The translations under genes were made by a program, and so were the position numbers. Positions 23,996 to 32,510 of a stretch of 64,000 nucleotides of DNA are shown here, piece by piece. Below the pieces are notes generated by a model. It had not been told where the DNA came from, did not search any database, and worked only from the letters and a program-made list of their open reading frames with translations. The stretch is from Compostimonas suwonensis (GTDB lineage Bacteria > Actinomycetota > Actinomycetes > Actinomycetales > Microbacteriaceae), in NCBI RefSeq assembly GCF_002797855.1, contig NZ_PGFB01000007.1, forward strand, positions 47,382 through 111,381. The letters are read 5' to 3'. Positions within the stretch are counted from its first letter, which is position 1. Each line of letters starts with the position of its first letter.

Positions 23996-25579
23996 ATGCG
24001 ATACCGCAAGACCCTCTCCGTTCTCGTCGGAGCGCTCGCTCTGACCGGGATGCTCGGCGGGTGCGTGCTCGCACCCGCCGCTTCCCCTGCCCCCGTCGAG
24101 ACACGGGCCGCCACATCATCGGCATCCCCGACGCCGGCGTCGTCGGCGACACAGGCGCCGACGGCCTTCGCGCAGCTCGAGGACGAGTACGACGTGCGCC
24201 TCGGCGTCTCCGGCATCGACATCGGCACCGGTGCGATCGTCTCGTACCGAGCAGACGAGCGATTCGCCTACGCCTCCACCTCGAAGGCGCTGCTCGCCGG
24301 GGCGATCCTCTCAGAGGCGAGCGAGCCGGAGCTCGACGAGGTCATCCGCTACACCGACGACGAGCTCGTCGGCCACTCCCCCGTCACCGAAGAGCATATC
24401 GACACCGGGATGCCGCTCCGCGACGTTCTCGCGGCGGCGTTGCAGTACAGCGACAACACCGCCGCCAACCTCATGTTCGGCCGGCTCGGCGGCCCGGGCG
24501 GTCTCGGCGACCGCCTGCGGGCGATCGGCGACAGCACCACCCACGTCGACCGCGTCGAACCCGAGCTCAACGAGGCCGTTCCCGGCGACATCCGCGACAC
24601 CAGCACTCCGGCTGCCCTCGCCGCGGATCTCCGCGAGCTGGCCTTCGGAAGCGCGTTGGCGCCCGAGAGGCGAGGGCTCCTCACCGACTGGCTCAGAGGC
24701 AGCACAACGGGCGCGGACCTCATCCGGGCCGGCGTCCCCGACGACTGGGCGGTCGGCGACAAGAGCGGAGCCGGCGGCTACGGCACGCGCAACGACATCG
24801 CCATCCTGTGGCCGCCGACGGGCTCCCCGATCGTGCTCGCGGTGATGTCGACCACGACGACGGAAGACGCCGAGTACGACGACGCCCTCATCGCCGCCGC
24901 CGCGCGGGTGGCGATCGCGGCGCTCCGACCGGCCCCTGACGGCGATCAGGGAGCTGAGCGTTCGTCCTTCTCGAGCCGGGCCGAGAACACGGGCAGATCC
25001 CGCTCGGATGTCGCTCCTCGCCGCCCATGCCGAGGACCCGCGTTTGACCCTGTGCCGAGAACACGGTGTGAGGTGGTTGCAGGTCGCAAACGGGCGCCTC
25101 ATCCACTCACTCCGAGGACAGACACACATGCAGTTCATCCGAAAGCCGTTCCAGATCATTCGCGCGAATCTGCGCGCGTATCTACTCCTCAACGCGGTCG
25201 CATACGGCCTCTTCCTCGACGGATTCGCGATCGGGCTCGTCTTTCCCGATCTCGCCGCTGCGCGAGCGGAGACGTTGGAGAACGATGGAACCGGCGACCT
25301 GGTCCTGTCGCTCGTCGGCAATCCCCGGCTCTTCGCTCTGGTCATCCTGGCGGTGAACACCCTGCAGCTCAGTGCGCTGACGATCCTGCTGCCGATCGTC
25401 ATCGAGCTGCAGGCGTACATCCTCCTACTGCTCGGCGTGTTCCTTCTCGGGAAGTTCTGGCTGCGACCGCAGACCATCGGGGCGCCTCGTGTACCCGCTG
25501 CAGCAGTGGCTGCTCTAGCGGCGGTTGCTCCGGTGAGCGTCTCTCGGATCGGTGCGTGAACGACGACATCGGTGCGTGA
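23996..25579 (+). CDS. Class A beta-lactamase lipoprotein with abnormal C-terminal read-through
   Basis: The first ~310 residues are a complete class A serine beta-lactamase. Seen: a lipoprotein signal with lipobox at GGC (about residue 22-24), a Ser/Ala/Pro tether, the active site STSK (Ser94, Lys97), YSDN (152-154), ExxLN at 188-192 and KSG at 256-258. It hydrolyses beta-lactams outside the membrane. Family members end soon after the last helix (RVAIAALRP, about 24935). Here the frame stays open for another ~205 Arg/Pro-rich residues and overlaps a SpoIIM-like gene in another frame. Stops in the next frame at 24937 and 24955 are where a normal gene would end, so a one-base frameshift is likely. 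The enzyme core looks intact. Confidence 0.85.
   Translation: MRYRKTLSVLVGALALTGMLGGCVLAPAASPAPVETRAATSSASPTPASSATQAPTAFAQLEDEYDVRLGVSGIDIGTGAIVSYRADERFAYASTSKALLAGAILSEASEPELDEVIRYTDDELVGHSPVTEEHIDTGMPLRDVLAAALQYSDNTAANLMFGRLGGPGGLGDRLRAIGDSTTHVDRVEPELNEAVPGDIRDTSTPAALAADLRELAFGSALAPERRGLLTDWLRGSTTGADLIRAGVPDDWAVGDKSGAGGYGTRNDIAILWPPTGSPIVLAVMSTTTTEDAEYDDALIAAAARVAIAALRPAPDGDQGAERSSFSSRAENTGRSRSDVAPRRPCRGPAFDPVPRTRCEVVAGRKRAPHPLTPRTDTHAVHPKAVPDHSRESARVSTPQRGRIRPLPRRIRDRARLSRSRRCASGDVGERWNRRPGPVARRQSPALRSGHPGGEHPAAQCADDPAADRHRAAGVHPPTARRVPSREVLAATADHRGASCTRCSSGCSSGGCSGERLSDRCVNDDIGA
25128..25559 (+). pseudogene. Decayed SpoIIM-like membrane protein gene
   Basis: The 143-residue frame starts like actinobacterial stage II sporulation M family membrane proteins (IRANLRAYLLLNAVAYGLFL, then LVFPDLAAARAETLENDGTG and NPRLFALVILAVNTL). 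Two pieces are missing compared with my knowledge of the family: about 50 residues between TILLPI and VIELQAYILLL, and most of the C-terminal third after WLRPQTIGA. A family-like end, LVYPLQQWLL, follows in the next frame and stops at 25518. The present frame ends with an Ala-rich tail at 25559. A gene relic with two deletions is most likely; a small two-helix protein is the alternative. It overlaps the read-through tail of the beta-lactamase. Confidence 0.65.
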
Positions 25580-25584
25580 ACGAC
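25548..25584. repeat. 17-bp direct repeat, period 20
   Basis: ATCGGTGCGTGAACGAC occurs at 25548-25564 and again at 25568-25584. It carries the stop codons of both overlapping frames (TGA at 25557 and 25577), so both read IGA-stop. It looks like a recent tandem duplication. Confidence 0.8.
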
Positions 25585-25587
25585 AAC

Positions 25588-25618
25588 GCGGCCCTGCTCG
25601 CCGAAGCGAGAGGGCCGC
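25588..25618. terminator. Bidirectional terminator hairpin
   Basis: GCGGCCCT (25588-25595) pairs with AGGGCCGC (25611-25618); inside, CTCGC and GCGAG pair around CGAA. It lies between the convergent beta-lactamase/SpoIIM region and the lamin-tail protein gene. Confidence 0.75.
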
Positions 25619-25637
25619 GATGTCATGATGCTACAGC

Positions 25638-28592
25638 TCAGGCGTTGCCGCGACGAGTCCGCAGTCCGCTGAACACGAGTCCGCCACCGAGGAGCAGGAG
25701 CAGCGCGCTGATCGCGATCCAGGGCAGCGGCTCCGCACCCGTGGAGGCGAGTCCGGCAGGCTTCGAGCCGTTGTCCGTCGGCGTCGTGCTGGCCGACGAG
25801 CTCGGGGTCGGCGTCGGAGTCGGGTCATCCGTGGCCGCCGGCGTCACCTCGAGCTCTGCGCTCGCGATCACCGTGGTGAGATCGGATGACGCGGCGACCG
25901 TGATGGTGTGCGCCCCCGGAGTGGTGTCGGCGGGGATCACCACGTCCTCGAGCGTCAGGGTGCCCTCGGCATCCGCGACGGCACTGCCGAGCGTCACCGG
26001 CTCGGAGTTCAGGACGACGGTGTACTGCGTGTCCGCAGCGAGCCCGTCGGCCGCGATCGTGGTCGTGCCACCGGCCTGCACCGTCGATGGGGTCGCCGTC
26101 ACGGTCGGATCGATCTCGGCGGGCGGGTTCGGGCCCTGCGGGCCGAGCTCGAGGTCGCAGGCGATCGTGCCGGACCACAGCGAGTGACCGCCGTTGTTGC
26201 CGTCGTCGGAGCGGATGACCTCCTTGACGCCGCCGGCGCACGTCGAGTTCGGCGCGATGGCGAAGCCCTCGAGGTTGTAGTCGGGCAGACCGGTCGGGCG
26301 GTTGTAGATGCGGTCGACCGCGAAGGCGCCCTCGCTGTCGATCTTGAGCAGGGTGGTCGAGCCGGCCGAGGTGTTGTCGGCGACCGCCCAGATGCGCTGC
26401 GCATCCGGATCCCACTGCGTCTCCTGGATCATCGGCAGGCCGCTGTCGATCGAGCCGATACGGTGGAAGGTGCCGTCGGCGTTCAGCGCGTAGGCGTAGA
26501 GGTGACCGTTCTTCTCCAGTGCGAGGAAGAACAGGCCCGTGCCGTGGCCCGGGTAGTCCGCCGGGTCGTAGGCTGCGCTCGTGCTCTGGTCGACGAAGCC
26601 GTTCGTCGTGAGGTAGGAGTCCGGCACCCAGGTGAGGCCCTCGAAGCCGAGGTTGGAGTCCGCGCTGCCCGAGGTGATCGCGTCGGCGAGGTCGGCGGTC
26701 AGAACCCACTGGTTCGTCGCCTGCAGGGTGGTTCCCGAGGCGTTCGGGTCGAAGCGCAGCACGCTCTCGAGCGGCACATCGTTCGCGGTGTTGTCGCGCT
26801 CGGTCGTCACGTAGAGGAAGCCGTCGGGTCCGACCGTGATGCCTTCGGAGTCGGGCTGGCCGCCGCCGGTCGGGAAGACGATGTTCTTGCCCGTGGCCCA
26901 GCCGTTCGTGGTGTCGGGCACCCAGAGGTCGCCGCTCTTCACGAGACGGTAGATGCTGCTCTTGTTCTTCGCGGCCCACATGACGTCGGGGTCGCTCGGG
27001 TCGATATCGAGTCCCGAGACGTCCTGCCCCGAGATCGACGTGACGAACTGGCACTCGTTGTCTGCGACGGTCCAGTCCTGGCTGCCCGGCCATACGATGC
27101 CGCCCGCGATCGCGGGTCCGCCACCCGAGGCGCCCTCGGTCTGGCAGGGGACGTCGCCGCCGTTGTCGGGGTTGCTCGGCGGGATGATCTGGCCGGCGCA
27201 CGCCTGGGCGTTCGAGACGCCCCAGCTCGACGCGGCGGTGTGGGCCCAGGCGCCGGTGGCGTCGCCACAGCGCGACCAGGAGCCCGGCTGAGCGTCGTTC
27301 GCTCCCCAGCCGACCGAGTCGACGATGGTCGAGCCGTTGGCGAGGTAGAGCTTCACCGAGTCGCCGTCGGAGCTCAGGCCCTGGTTCGACAGGAGCACGA
27401 GGAAGCCGTGCGCGGGAACGACGGTGCCGTTCGGTGCGTCGAGCGAAGCCGGGTTGCTGCCGCTGTCGGACTGCTTCCAGCCGGCCACGTCGATATCCGT
27501 GTCGCCCGTGTTCACGAGCTCGTAGCCGTCGTGGGTCGGGTCGTCGTTCGCCGAGGTGACCTCGTTGATCTTGATCGCCTGCCACGAGGTGTCGTCGGGA
27601 TCGGTCGGGTCGGTCGGCTCGGGGTTGAGCGCGCCCTTGGACGACGTCTCCTGCTGCACGAAGTCGCCGGTGCCGTTCGGAACACGGCCGTAGGTGTCGA
27701 GGTGGAAGTCACCCCACCCGTACGAGTCGAGCAGCGTGTCGCCGCCCGGTGCGTACAGGCTCAGCAGGTCGCTCTTCTTGAGCTTGAAGTCGCCGCCCTC
27801 GGCGACGAACACGGCGCCCGGGGCGATGATCGTGTCATTCGGCAGCGTCAGCGTGACACCGTTCTCACGGCCCGTGATCACGTAGCCGGAAGCATCCAGC
27901 GGCTGGGTGCTCAGGTTGATGAGCTCGGCCCAGTCGGGGCTGCCGTCCGTCTCGATCTCGTTGATGCGGAGCCAGTCCATCGCGGTGCCGAAGCGGCTCA
28001 CGCCGGGCGAGCCGATGTAGCCGCTCTTCGACGTCCAGCTGCCCTCGGCGTCGCCCGCGGTGGAGCGCGTCCAGCTCGCGGCGTGGTCCGTGCCGATGAC
28101 CGACTCGGTCGACGGCCACGCGCTCGCGGTGTCCGTGCGCGGCCCCTTGCCGTCTTCGTCGCTGTACGTCAGCGTGTCGACGAGCGTGTCGGCGCTGTTG
28201 TAGATGTTGATCGCGTCACCGCGGCCGAGGTTCTTGGAGTTGTCGCCGACCACCTTGATCGAGCTCGGCAGGTTCCACTCCGATCGGAAGTCGGCAGCGG
28301 ATTCCTCGCTGAGGATGAAGGACTCGCCCGGGGCGACGATGCCCGCCGAGCTGAGGTCCGTGTCTCCGGGGTTCTCTCCACTGTCGGAGAAGGACCATCC
28401 GTCGAGGTCGATCGAGTCGGTGTCGAGGTTCGTGAACTCCACGAACTCCGATCCGTTGTATTCCCATTCGGTGATCCGGATCTGACCGGTGTTCTCGGCT
28501 GCCGATACGGCGGCCGGAACAGCGAACAGCCCGGCGAGCACGAGGGTTGAGCCGGCTGTGAGGGCGAGTGGTCGCGAGACTTTATTTAGCAC
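25638..28592 (-). CDS. Large surface-anchored lamin-tail-domain protein with propeller-like region
   Basis: A 984-residue exported protein (GTG start). Order: Sec signal peptide (about residues 1-31, cleavage near VSAAEN); three lamin-tail domains (about 35-165, RITEWEYNGSEFVEFTN; 205-310, INEIETDGSPDWAELINLS; 340-455, INEVTSANDD); a repeat-rich region about 490-820 (SGLDIDPSDPDVMWAAKN, EGITVGPDGFLYVTTERD) resembling esterase-like/phytase propellers; an Ig-like domain about 845-930; a Thr/Pro/Ser-rich stalk; LASTG at 948-952, a membrane helix and RTRRGNA. LAxTG is the motif favoured by class E sortases, so it is probably wall-linked. Lamin-tail domains often accompany extracellular nucleases or phosphatases; the catalytic role here is unproven. 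Confidence 0.85.
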   Translation of the reverse strand: MLNKVSRPLALTAGSTLVLAGLFAVPAAVSAAENTGQIRITEWEYNGSEFVEFTNLDTDSIDLDGWSFSDSGENPGDTDLSSAGIVAPGESFILSEESAADFRSEWNLPSSIKVVGDNSKNLGRGDAINIYNSADTLVDTLTYSDEDGKGPRTDTASAWPSTESVIGTDHAASWTRSTAGDAEGSWTSKSGYIGSPGVSRFGTAMDWLRINEIETDGSPDWAELINLSTQPLDASGYVITGRENGVTLTLPNDTIIAPGAVFVAEGGDFKLKKSDLLSLYAPGGDTLLDSYGWGDFHLDTYGRVPNGTGDFVQQETSSKGALNPEPTDPTDPDDTSWQAIKINEVTSANDDPTHDGYELVNTGDTDIDVAGWKQSDSGSNPASLDAPNGTVVPAHGFLVLLSNQGLSSDGDSVKLYLANGSTIVDSVGWGANDAQPGSWSRCGDATGAWAHTAASSWGVSNAQACAGQIIPPSNPDNGGDVPCQTEGASGGGPAIAGGIVWPGSQDWTVADNECQFVTSISGQDVSGLDIDPSDPDVMWAAKNKSSIYRLVKSGDLWVPDTTNGWATGKNIVFPTGGGQPDSEGITVGPDGFLYVTTERDNTANDVPLESVLRFDPNASGTTLQATNQWVLTADLADAITSGSADSNLGFEGLTWVPDSYLTTNGFVDQSTSAAYDPADYPGHGTGLFFLALEKNGHLYAYALNADGTFHRIGSIDSGLPMIQETQWDPDAQRIWAVADNTSAGSTTLLKIDSEGAFAVDRIYNRPTGLPDYNLEGFAIAPNSTCAGGVKEVIRSDDGNNGGHSLWSGTIACDLELGPQGPNPPAEIDPTVTATPSTVQAGGTTTIAADGLAADTQYTVVLNSEPVTLGSAVADAEGTLTLEDVVIPADTTPGAHTITVAASSDLTTVIASAELEVTPAATDDPTPTPTPSSSASTTPTDNGSKPAGLASTGAEPLPWIAISALLLLLGGGLVFSGLRTRRGNA

Positions 28593-28718
28593 GCGTCCAC
28601 CCTGGCGACATCACACAAACAATCGGTGAACGAGACGGGACGAAGAGCTGAACGGATGAGCCGGGAATGAGCGCCCGCCGGCGCGGCCCCCGCTAAGGAC
28701 CGCGCCGGCCGCCGCGCG

Positions 28719-29024
28719 TCAGGCCTGCTCGATGTCGGAGAACAGGCCGGTGAACGGGGTCCCCGTGCCGACGAGACGCTGGAAGAACTCGCCCGCAGCC
28801 GGGGTGGAAACGGCCGCCGAGGCGTCGTCGTAGCTGTCGAAGTACAGGTCGAGCGTGCGGTGGGAGGGGGTCGGCGTGCCGTCTTCCTTCGGCCACACCT
28901 TGGCCGACTCGGTTCGGCGGAGCTGCGGGAGCTGCTGCGCCAGGGCGACGATCTCCGGGTAGCCGCTCTCGAACGCCTCCGGGTCGGCGGGGTTGTCGAT
29001 GATGATGGTGATCTTCGTGGGCAT
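28719..29024 (-). CDS. EthD family protein
   Basis: A 101-residue ferredoxin-like alpha/beta-barrel protein; ATG at 29024 after GAAAGGAAAG. Landmarks: TKITIIIDNPADPEAFESGY and TLDLYFDSYDDASAAVSTP. EthD proteins are small dimers that often accompany oxidative or dehalogenating enzymes; a single member's reaction is usually unknown. Last gene of the TetR-controlled operon, 73 bp after the flavin disulfide reductase gene. Confidence 0.85.
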   Translation of the reverse strand: MPTKITIIIDNPADPEAFESGYPEIVALAQQLPQLRRTESAKVWPKEDGTPTPSHRTLDLYFDSYDDASAAVSTPAAGEFFQRLVGTGTPFTGLFSDIEQA

Positions 29025-29097
29025 CGTTCTTTCCTTTCTTATGTTTTTCGTGGTTTCTCGGGGTCGCTCGGAATGAGCAGTCGGGTCGGTCTGGGTG

Positions 29098-30516
29098 TCA
29101 CGACGGGCGGCCGTACGTCTCCAGGAGACGCAGCCACACTTCACTGATGGTGGGATAGGACGGGACGGCGTGCCACAGCCGGTCGAGGGGCACCTGGCCG
29201 ACGATCGCGATGGTTGCGGAGTGGAGCAGCTCCGCGACATCCTGCCCCACGAAGGTCGCGCCGACGATGACCCGATGATCCTCGTCGACGACGAGTTTCG
29301 CGCGCCCCTCGTAGCCGTCGGCGTGGAGTTTCGCGCCGGCGACCCATCCGAGCTCGTAGTCCACAGCACGGACCCTCAGCCCACGCTCGCGGGCCTCGGC
29401 CTCGGTGAGGCCGACACGGGCGACTTCGGGATCGGTGAAGACCACGTGAGGAACGGCGGCGTGATCCGCCGTGGCCACGTGCTCGCCCCACGGTGCGGCG
29501 TGCACGGGTGCTCCGTTGATCCGGGCGGCGATCGCCTCGCCTGCGGCGCGGGCCTGGTACTTGCCCTGGTGCGTGAGCAGCGCGCGGCCGTTCACGTCGC
29601 CGACCGCGTAGAGCCAGTCGATTCCCGTGACGAGCATGGTGTCGTCGACGGCCAGCCACTCCCCCGGCACCAGTCCGACGGTCTGGACGCCGAGGTCGAG
29701 GGTGTTGGGGCGGCGGCCGGTTGCGATCAGGATCTCGTCCGAGACCACGATCGTTCCGTCGCCGAGCTCGGTCGAGACAATGCCGGTGGCATCGCGATCG
29801 ACGCGCACAGGAGTCGTCCCGATCCGCACGTCGACGCCGATGCGTCCGAGCGCCTGGGCGACGAGCTCGCCCGCGAAGGGCTCCTCCCGATCCAGGAGAG
29901 CGCCGCGGGCCACGAGCGTCACCTCGGAGCCGAGGGAGGCGTACGCGGTGGCGAGCTCGGTTCCGGCGACACCGCCGCCGACCACGAGCAGTTGGGGTGG
30001 AACGTTCGAGGAGCTGGTCGCCTCGCGGGTGCTCCACGGCCTCGCGTCGGCGAGCCCCGGGATGTCGGGGAGAACCGGAATCGACCCGGTCGCGACCGCG
30101 ATGGCTTTCGCCCTGTAACTGCGGCCATCGATGTCGATCGTGCCGGGACCGATGATCCGGGCGTGTCCGCGGAGCAGTTCGATGTCGGCCGAGTTCAGCC
30201 AGGCGACCTGATCGTCGTCCTTCCACTCGCTGGCGAAGGAGGTGCGGCGGGCGAGAACGGCGGGAACGTCCAGTCCACCGATCACCGCCTGCCGGGCTCC
30301 GTCGAGTCGCTTGACGGCCCGTAGCGCGTGGCCGCTCCGCAGCAGTGCTTTGGAGGGCATACACGCCCAGTATGAGCATTCGCCGCCGACGAGCTCGGAT
30401 TCGACGATCGCGACCCGGATGCCGCGCTTGCGGGCGTAGTCGGCGACGTTCTCTCCGACGGGCCCGGCTCCGATCACGATGAGGTCGTAGTCCTGGTGGT
30501 CCTGCGCGCCGGCCAT
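29098..30516 (-). CDS. FAD-dependent pyridine nucleotide-disulfide oxidoreductase
   Basis: A 472-residue protein of the dihydrolipoamide dehydrogenase/mercuric reductase family. Seen: the FAD motif IVIGAGPVGENVA at the N-terminus, the redox-active pair in GGECSYWACMPSK, the NAD(P) motif VVGGGVAGTELA near residue 180, the FAD-binding YAVGDVNG near residue 310, and the C-terminal dimer domain. The usual C-terminal HxxE base is not clear: the region reads LWHAVPSYPTISEVW, which does contain HAVPSYPTISE, the expected shape. It reduces a disulfide, quinone or metal with NAD(P)H. Start overlaps the stop of the membrane-protein gene by one base. Confidence 0.9.
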   Translation of the reverse strand: MAGAQDHQDYDLIVIGAGPVGENVADYARKRGIRVAIVESELVGGECSYWACMPSKALLRSGHALRAVKRLDGARQAVIGGLDVPAVLARRTSFASEWKDDDQVAWLNSADIELLRGHARIIGPGTIDIDGRSYRAKAIAVATGSIPVLPDIPGLADARPWSTREATSSSNVPPQLLVVGGGVAGTELATAYASLGSEVTLVARGALLDREEPFAGELVAQALGRIGVDVRIGTTPVRVDRDATGIVSTELGDGTIVVSDEILIATGRRPNTLDLGVQTVGLVPGEWLAVDDTMLVTGIDWLYAVGDVNGRALLTHQGKYQARAAGEAIAARINGAPVHAAPWGEHVATADHAAVPHVVFTDPEVARVGLTEAEARERGLRVRAVDYELGWVAGAKLHADGYEGRAKLVVDEDHRVIVGATFVGQDVAELLHSATIAIVGQVPLDRLWHAVPSYPTISEVWLRLLETYGRPS

Positions 30517-31067
30517 CAGGCGCGCGCCGATCGGGCGAGGCGGATCGCGGAGACGAGGAACAGGATGCCGCCCAGCGTCGCGTATCCGGCGACCGAGGCC
30601 ACGCTGTCGGCGCCCCCGAGCCCTTGGGCCAGGAACGCGAACCCGACCAGCACCGAGAGGCCGCCGCTGACGATCAGGGGCCACTGGCCTCCGAGCCTGC
30701 GGCGGCTCAGCCCCGTCAGCAGCTGGGTGGCGCCGGCGAGCACGGCCCACACGCCCCAGACCGCGAGCACAGCGCCCACGGAGACGACCGACGCCCAGCC
30801 GAGCGCGATCGCGGCCAGGACGCTGACCACGATGTTCACGGTCTCGGTGACGCGGGAGGAGCCCGTCGATGCGCGGAGCTCGATGAAGACCGAGGCAGCG
30901 TCGACCAGCGGATACAGAATCAGCAGGACGGTCAGGAGCGGACCGACATCGGTGGCGACGAGGGCCAGGAGCAGCGCCCAGACGACCGCGAAGCCGAACC
31001 GGGTGAAGTAGAGCCGGCGCAAGGTTTTCGCAAGAGGCGCGGAGGGAGGGGAAACGATCGTGGTCAT
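30516..31067 (-). CDS. HdeD/DUF308-like membrane protein
   Basis: A 183-residue protein with six hydrophobic segments in three hairpins, as in the HdeD/DUF308 family. ATG at 31067 after AAGGA; the longer frame runs into the operator area. Landmarks: LVDAASVFIELRAS and VWGVWAVLAGATQLL. HdeD-type proteins are linked to acid stress in enterobacteria; the role in actinobacteria is unknown. First gene of the operon with the flavin disulfide reductase and EthD genes, all under the divergent TetR gene. Confidence 0.85.
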   Translation of the reverse strand: MTTIVSPPSAPLAKTLRRLYFTRFGFAVVWALLLALVATDVGPLLTVLLILYPLVDAASVFIELRASTGSSRVTETVNIVVSVLAAIALGWASVVSVGAVLAVWGVWAVLAGATQLLTGLSRRRLGGQWPLIVSGGLSVLVGFAFLAQGLGGADSVASVAGYATLGGILFLVSAIRLARSARA

Positions 31068-31155
31068 GGTGGTGTCCTTGTCAGGTCGGGGTCGAGCGCA
31101 GGTCGAGGTGTCGACGGTGGCGGAGTCGACGAATGGTGTCAACGCGAGGATTACA

Positions 31156-31183
31156 ATTGTAGACTAACTAGTACGTCTACAAT
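31156..31183. promoter_or_regulatory. TetR operator between the HdeD-like operon and the TetR gene
   Basis: Perfect 9-bp arms ATTGTAGAC (31156-31164) and GTCTACAAT (31175-31183) surround a 10-bp spacer that itself contains ACTAGT. It lies in the 175-bp divergent gap in an AT-rich context, the ideal position for the TetR protein encoded next. Confidence 0.75.
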
Positions 31184-31242
31184 GAAGACTCTAGAGTTGA
31201 TGTGCCCCACGGCGCAAGTCGTGAAACCGGAGAGGAGCAGCC

Positions 31243-31863
31243 ATGAGCGCTGTGAGCGAGTCATCGCCGAAGATCGCCGCACAAGTCGGCCGCGGCCTCG
31301 GTCGGGAGGGCGTCGCGCGCGCCCTCATCCTCGACGCGGCGACTGAGCTCATCTACGCCAACGGCATCCGAGGCACGAGCGCCGACCGGATCATCGAGCA
31401 GGCCGGGATCACGAAGGTCACCTTCTACCGCCACTTCCGAACCAAGACCGACCTCGTCGTCGCCTACCTCGAACGACAGGCCGCATTGGAGCGCGAGGCC
31501 TTCGACTCCGCCCGCGACCACACCGACCCGCTTCGCTCACTCCAGAACATCGCCGGGTTCATTGGAGCCGCCAGCTGCATGCCCGGCTTCCGCGGATGCG
31601 CCTTCATCAACGCCGCCGCCGAGACCCCCGACCCCGCCGATCCCGTACGGGTCGTCGTCGACGCGCACCGCCGATGGACCCGCGAGATGTTCGCGAGCAT
31701 CGCGGCCGACGCAGGGGTGGCCGATCCGGAGAAGACCGCCCGCCAGCTCATGATGCTTCGCGATGGCGCGATGGTCGGCGGCTACCTCGGCGACCCCGAC
31801 GAGATCGCCGAAACCCTCCAGGGCGCCTACCTCGCGACGATCGCGTCAGCGCTACCTGCCTAG
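31243..31863 (+). CDS. TetR/AcrR family transcriptional regulator
   Basis: A 206-residue TetR protein with HTH GTSADRIIEQAGITKVTFYRHF at residues about 45-66 (quoted in part as RIIEQAGITKVTFYRHF). The C-terminal domain contains GFRGCAFINAAAE, the signature of the YxaF/LmrA-like group in which a Cys may sense the ligand. It probably represses the divergent HdeD-like/flavin reductase/EthD operon in response to an electrophile or quinone; the ligand is inference. Confidence 0.92.
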   Translation: MSAVSESSPKIAAQVGRGLGREGVARALILDAATELIYANGIRGTSADRIIEQAGITKVTFYRHFRTKTDLVVAYLERQAALEREAFDSARDHTDPLRSLQNIAGFIGAASCMPGFRGCAFINAAAETPDPADPVRVVVDAHRRWTREMFASIAADAGVADPEKTARQLMMLRDGAMVGGYLGDPDEIAETLQGAYLATIASALPA

Positions 31864-32064
31864 CCCGAACGCCTTCGCACGGACTATCAGCTCGATAGAT
31901 ATTGTTTCGTCATCGATCCACGTGACAATTGACGATCGATGCGCCAGAGGCGCCACTTTCGCACGCTGGAGACGATGGATAACGGTGACCTGAGACTGGA
32001 ATCAGAGCTCAGCCGATTCGGCTCCAGTATCAAGAAGTTTTGTGCGTAGCCGGCGGGCAAGGGG

Positions 32065-32451
32065 TTAGTCGCGCTTGGACTGCGCCCGGATGTCGTCGTA
32101 TTCGATAACGACCCGACCGTCCTTGAGCCAATCCGCACGATTGTCGATTTGCGTAGCGACCACGTCGGCGTTAACGCCATATACGACCGGGCCGGAGTAT
32201 GTACGACCGAGATACATGTCTTGGACCGTACTTGCCGCGTTCACCACGGGCACTGCAGGGGCCGCAACCGAGTTCCGCGCCGAACTTCGCCGGTAGCCGC
32301 GGACTCCTCTAATGACGGATCCAACGACTATCACGGCCCAGAAGCCGATGACTGCATACAGCAGCACTGGACCCCCCGATGCGTATGCAAAAGCCAGGAA
32401 AGCGGTAATCAACACCATTACCGCGAGCATCACCCACGATCCGCCCCGCAC
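32065..32451 (-). CDS. Small two-helix membrane protein, function unknown
   Basis: A 128-residue protein starting at GTG 32451, with GGGAGG six bases upstream, which decides the start. Two hydrophobic segments (VMLAVMVLITAFLAFAYASG and VLLYAVIGFWAVIVVGSVIR) are followed by a basic turn and a soluble tail of about 75 residues (YLGRTYSGPVVYGVNADVV; RADWLKDGRVVIEYDDIRAQ). No family recognised. Codon use and GC are unlike neighbouring genes, in line with transfer. Confidence 0.6.
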   Translation of the reverse strand: MRGGSWVMLAVMVLITAFLAFAYASGGPVLLYAVIGFWAVIVVGSVIRGVRGYRRSSARNSVAAPAVPVVNAASTVQDMYLGRTYSGPVVYGVNADVVATQIDNRADWLKDGRVVIEYDDIRAQSKRD

Positions 32452-32510
32452 AATACACCTCCCAATACCTCGTATCTCTATCTCTACCCAACGCTTTGAA
32501 TTCGGTTCCG

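Noticed and set aside
25908..28550. 880-codon open frame antisense to the lamin-tail protein
   Set aside because: No domain, shadow composition; the opposite strand has signal peptide, domains and sorting signal.
31887..32180. Possible 97-codon minus-strand gene in the low-GC patch
   Set aside because: No ribosome site, overlaps the better supported membrane protein gene, no recognisable features.
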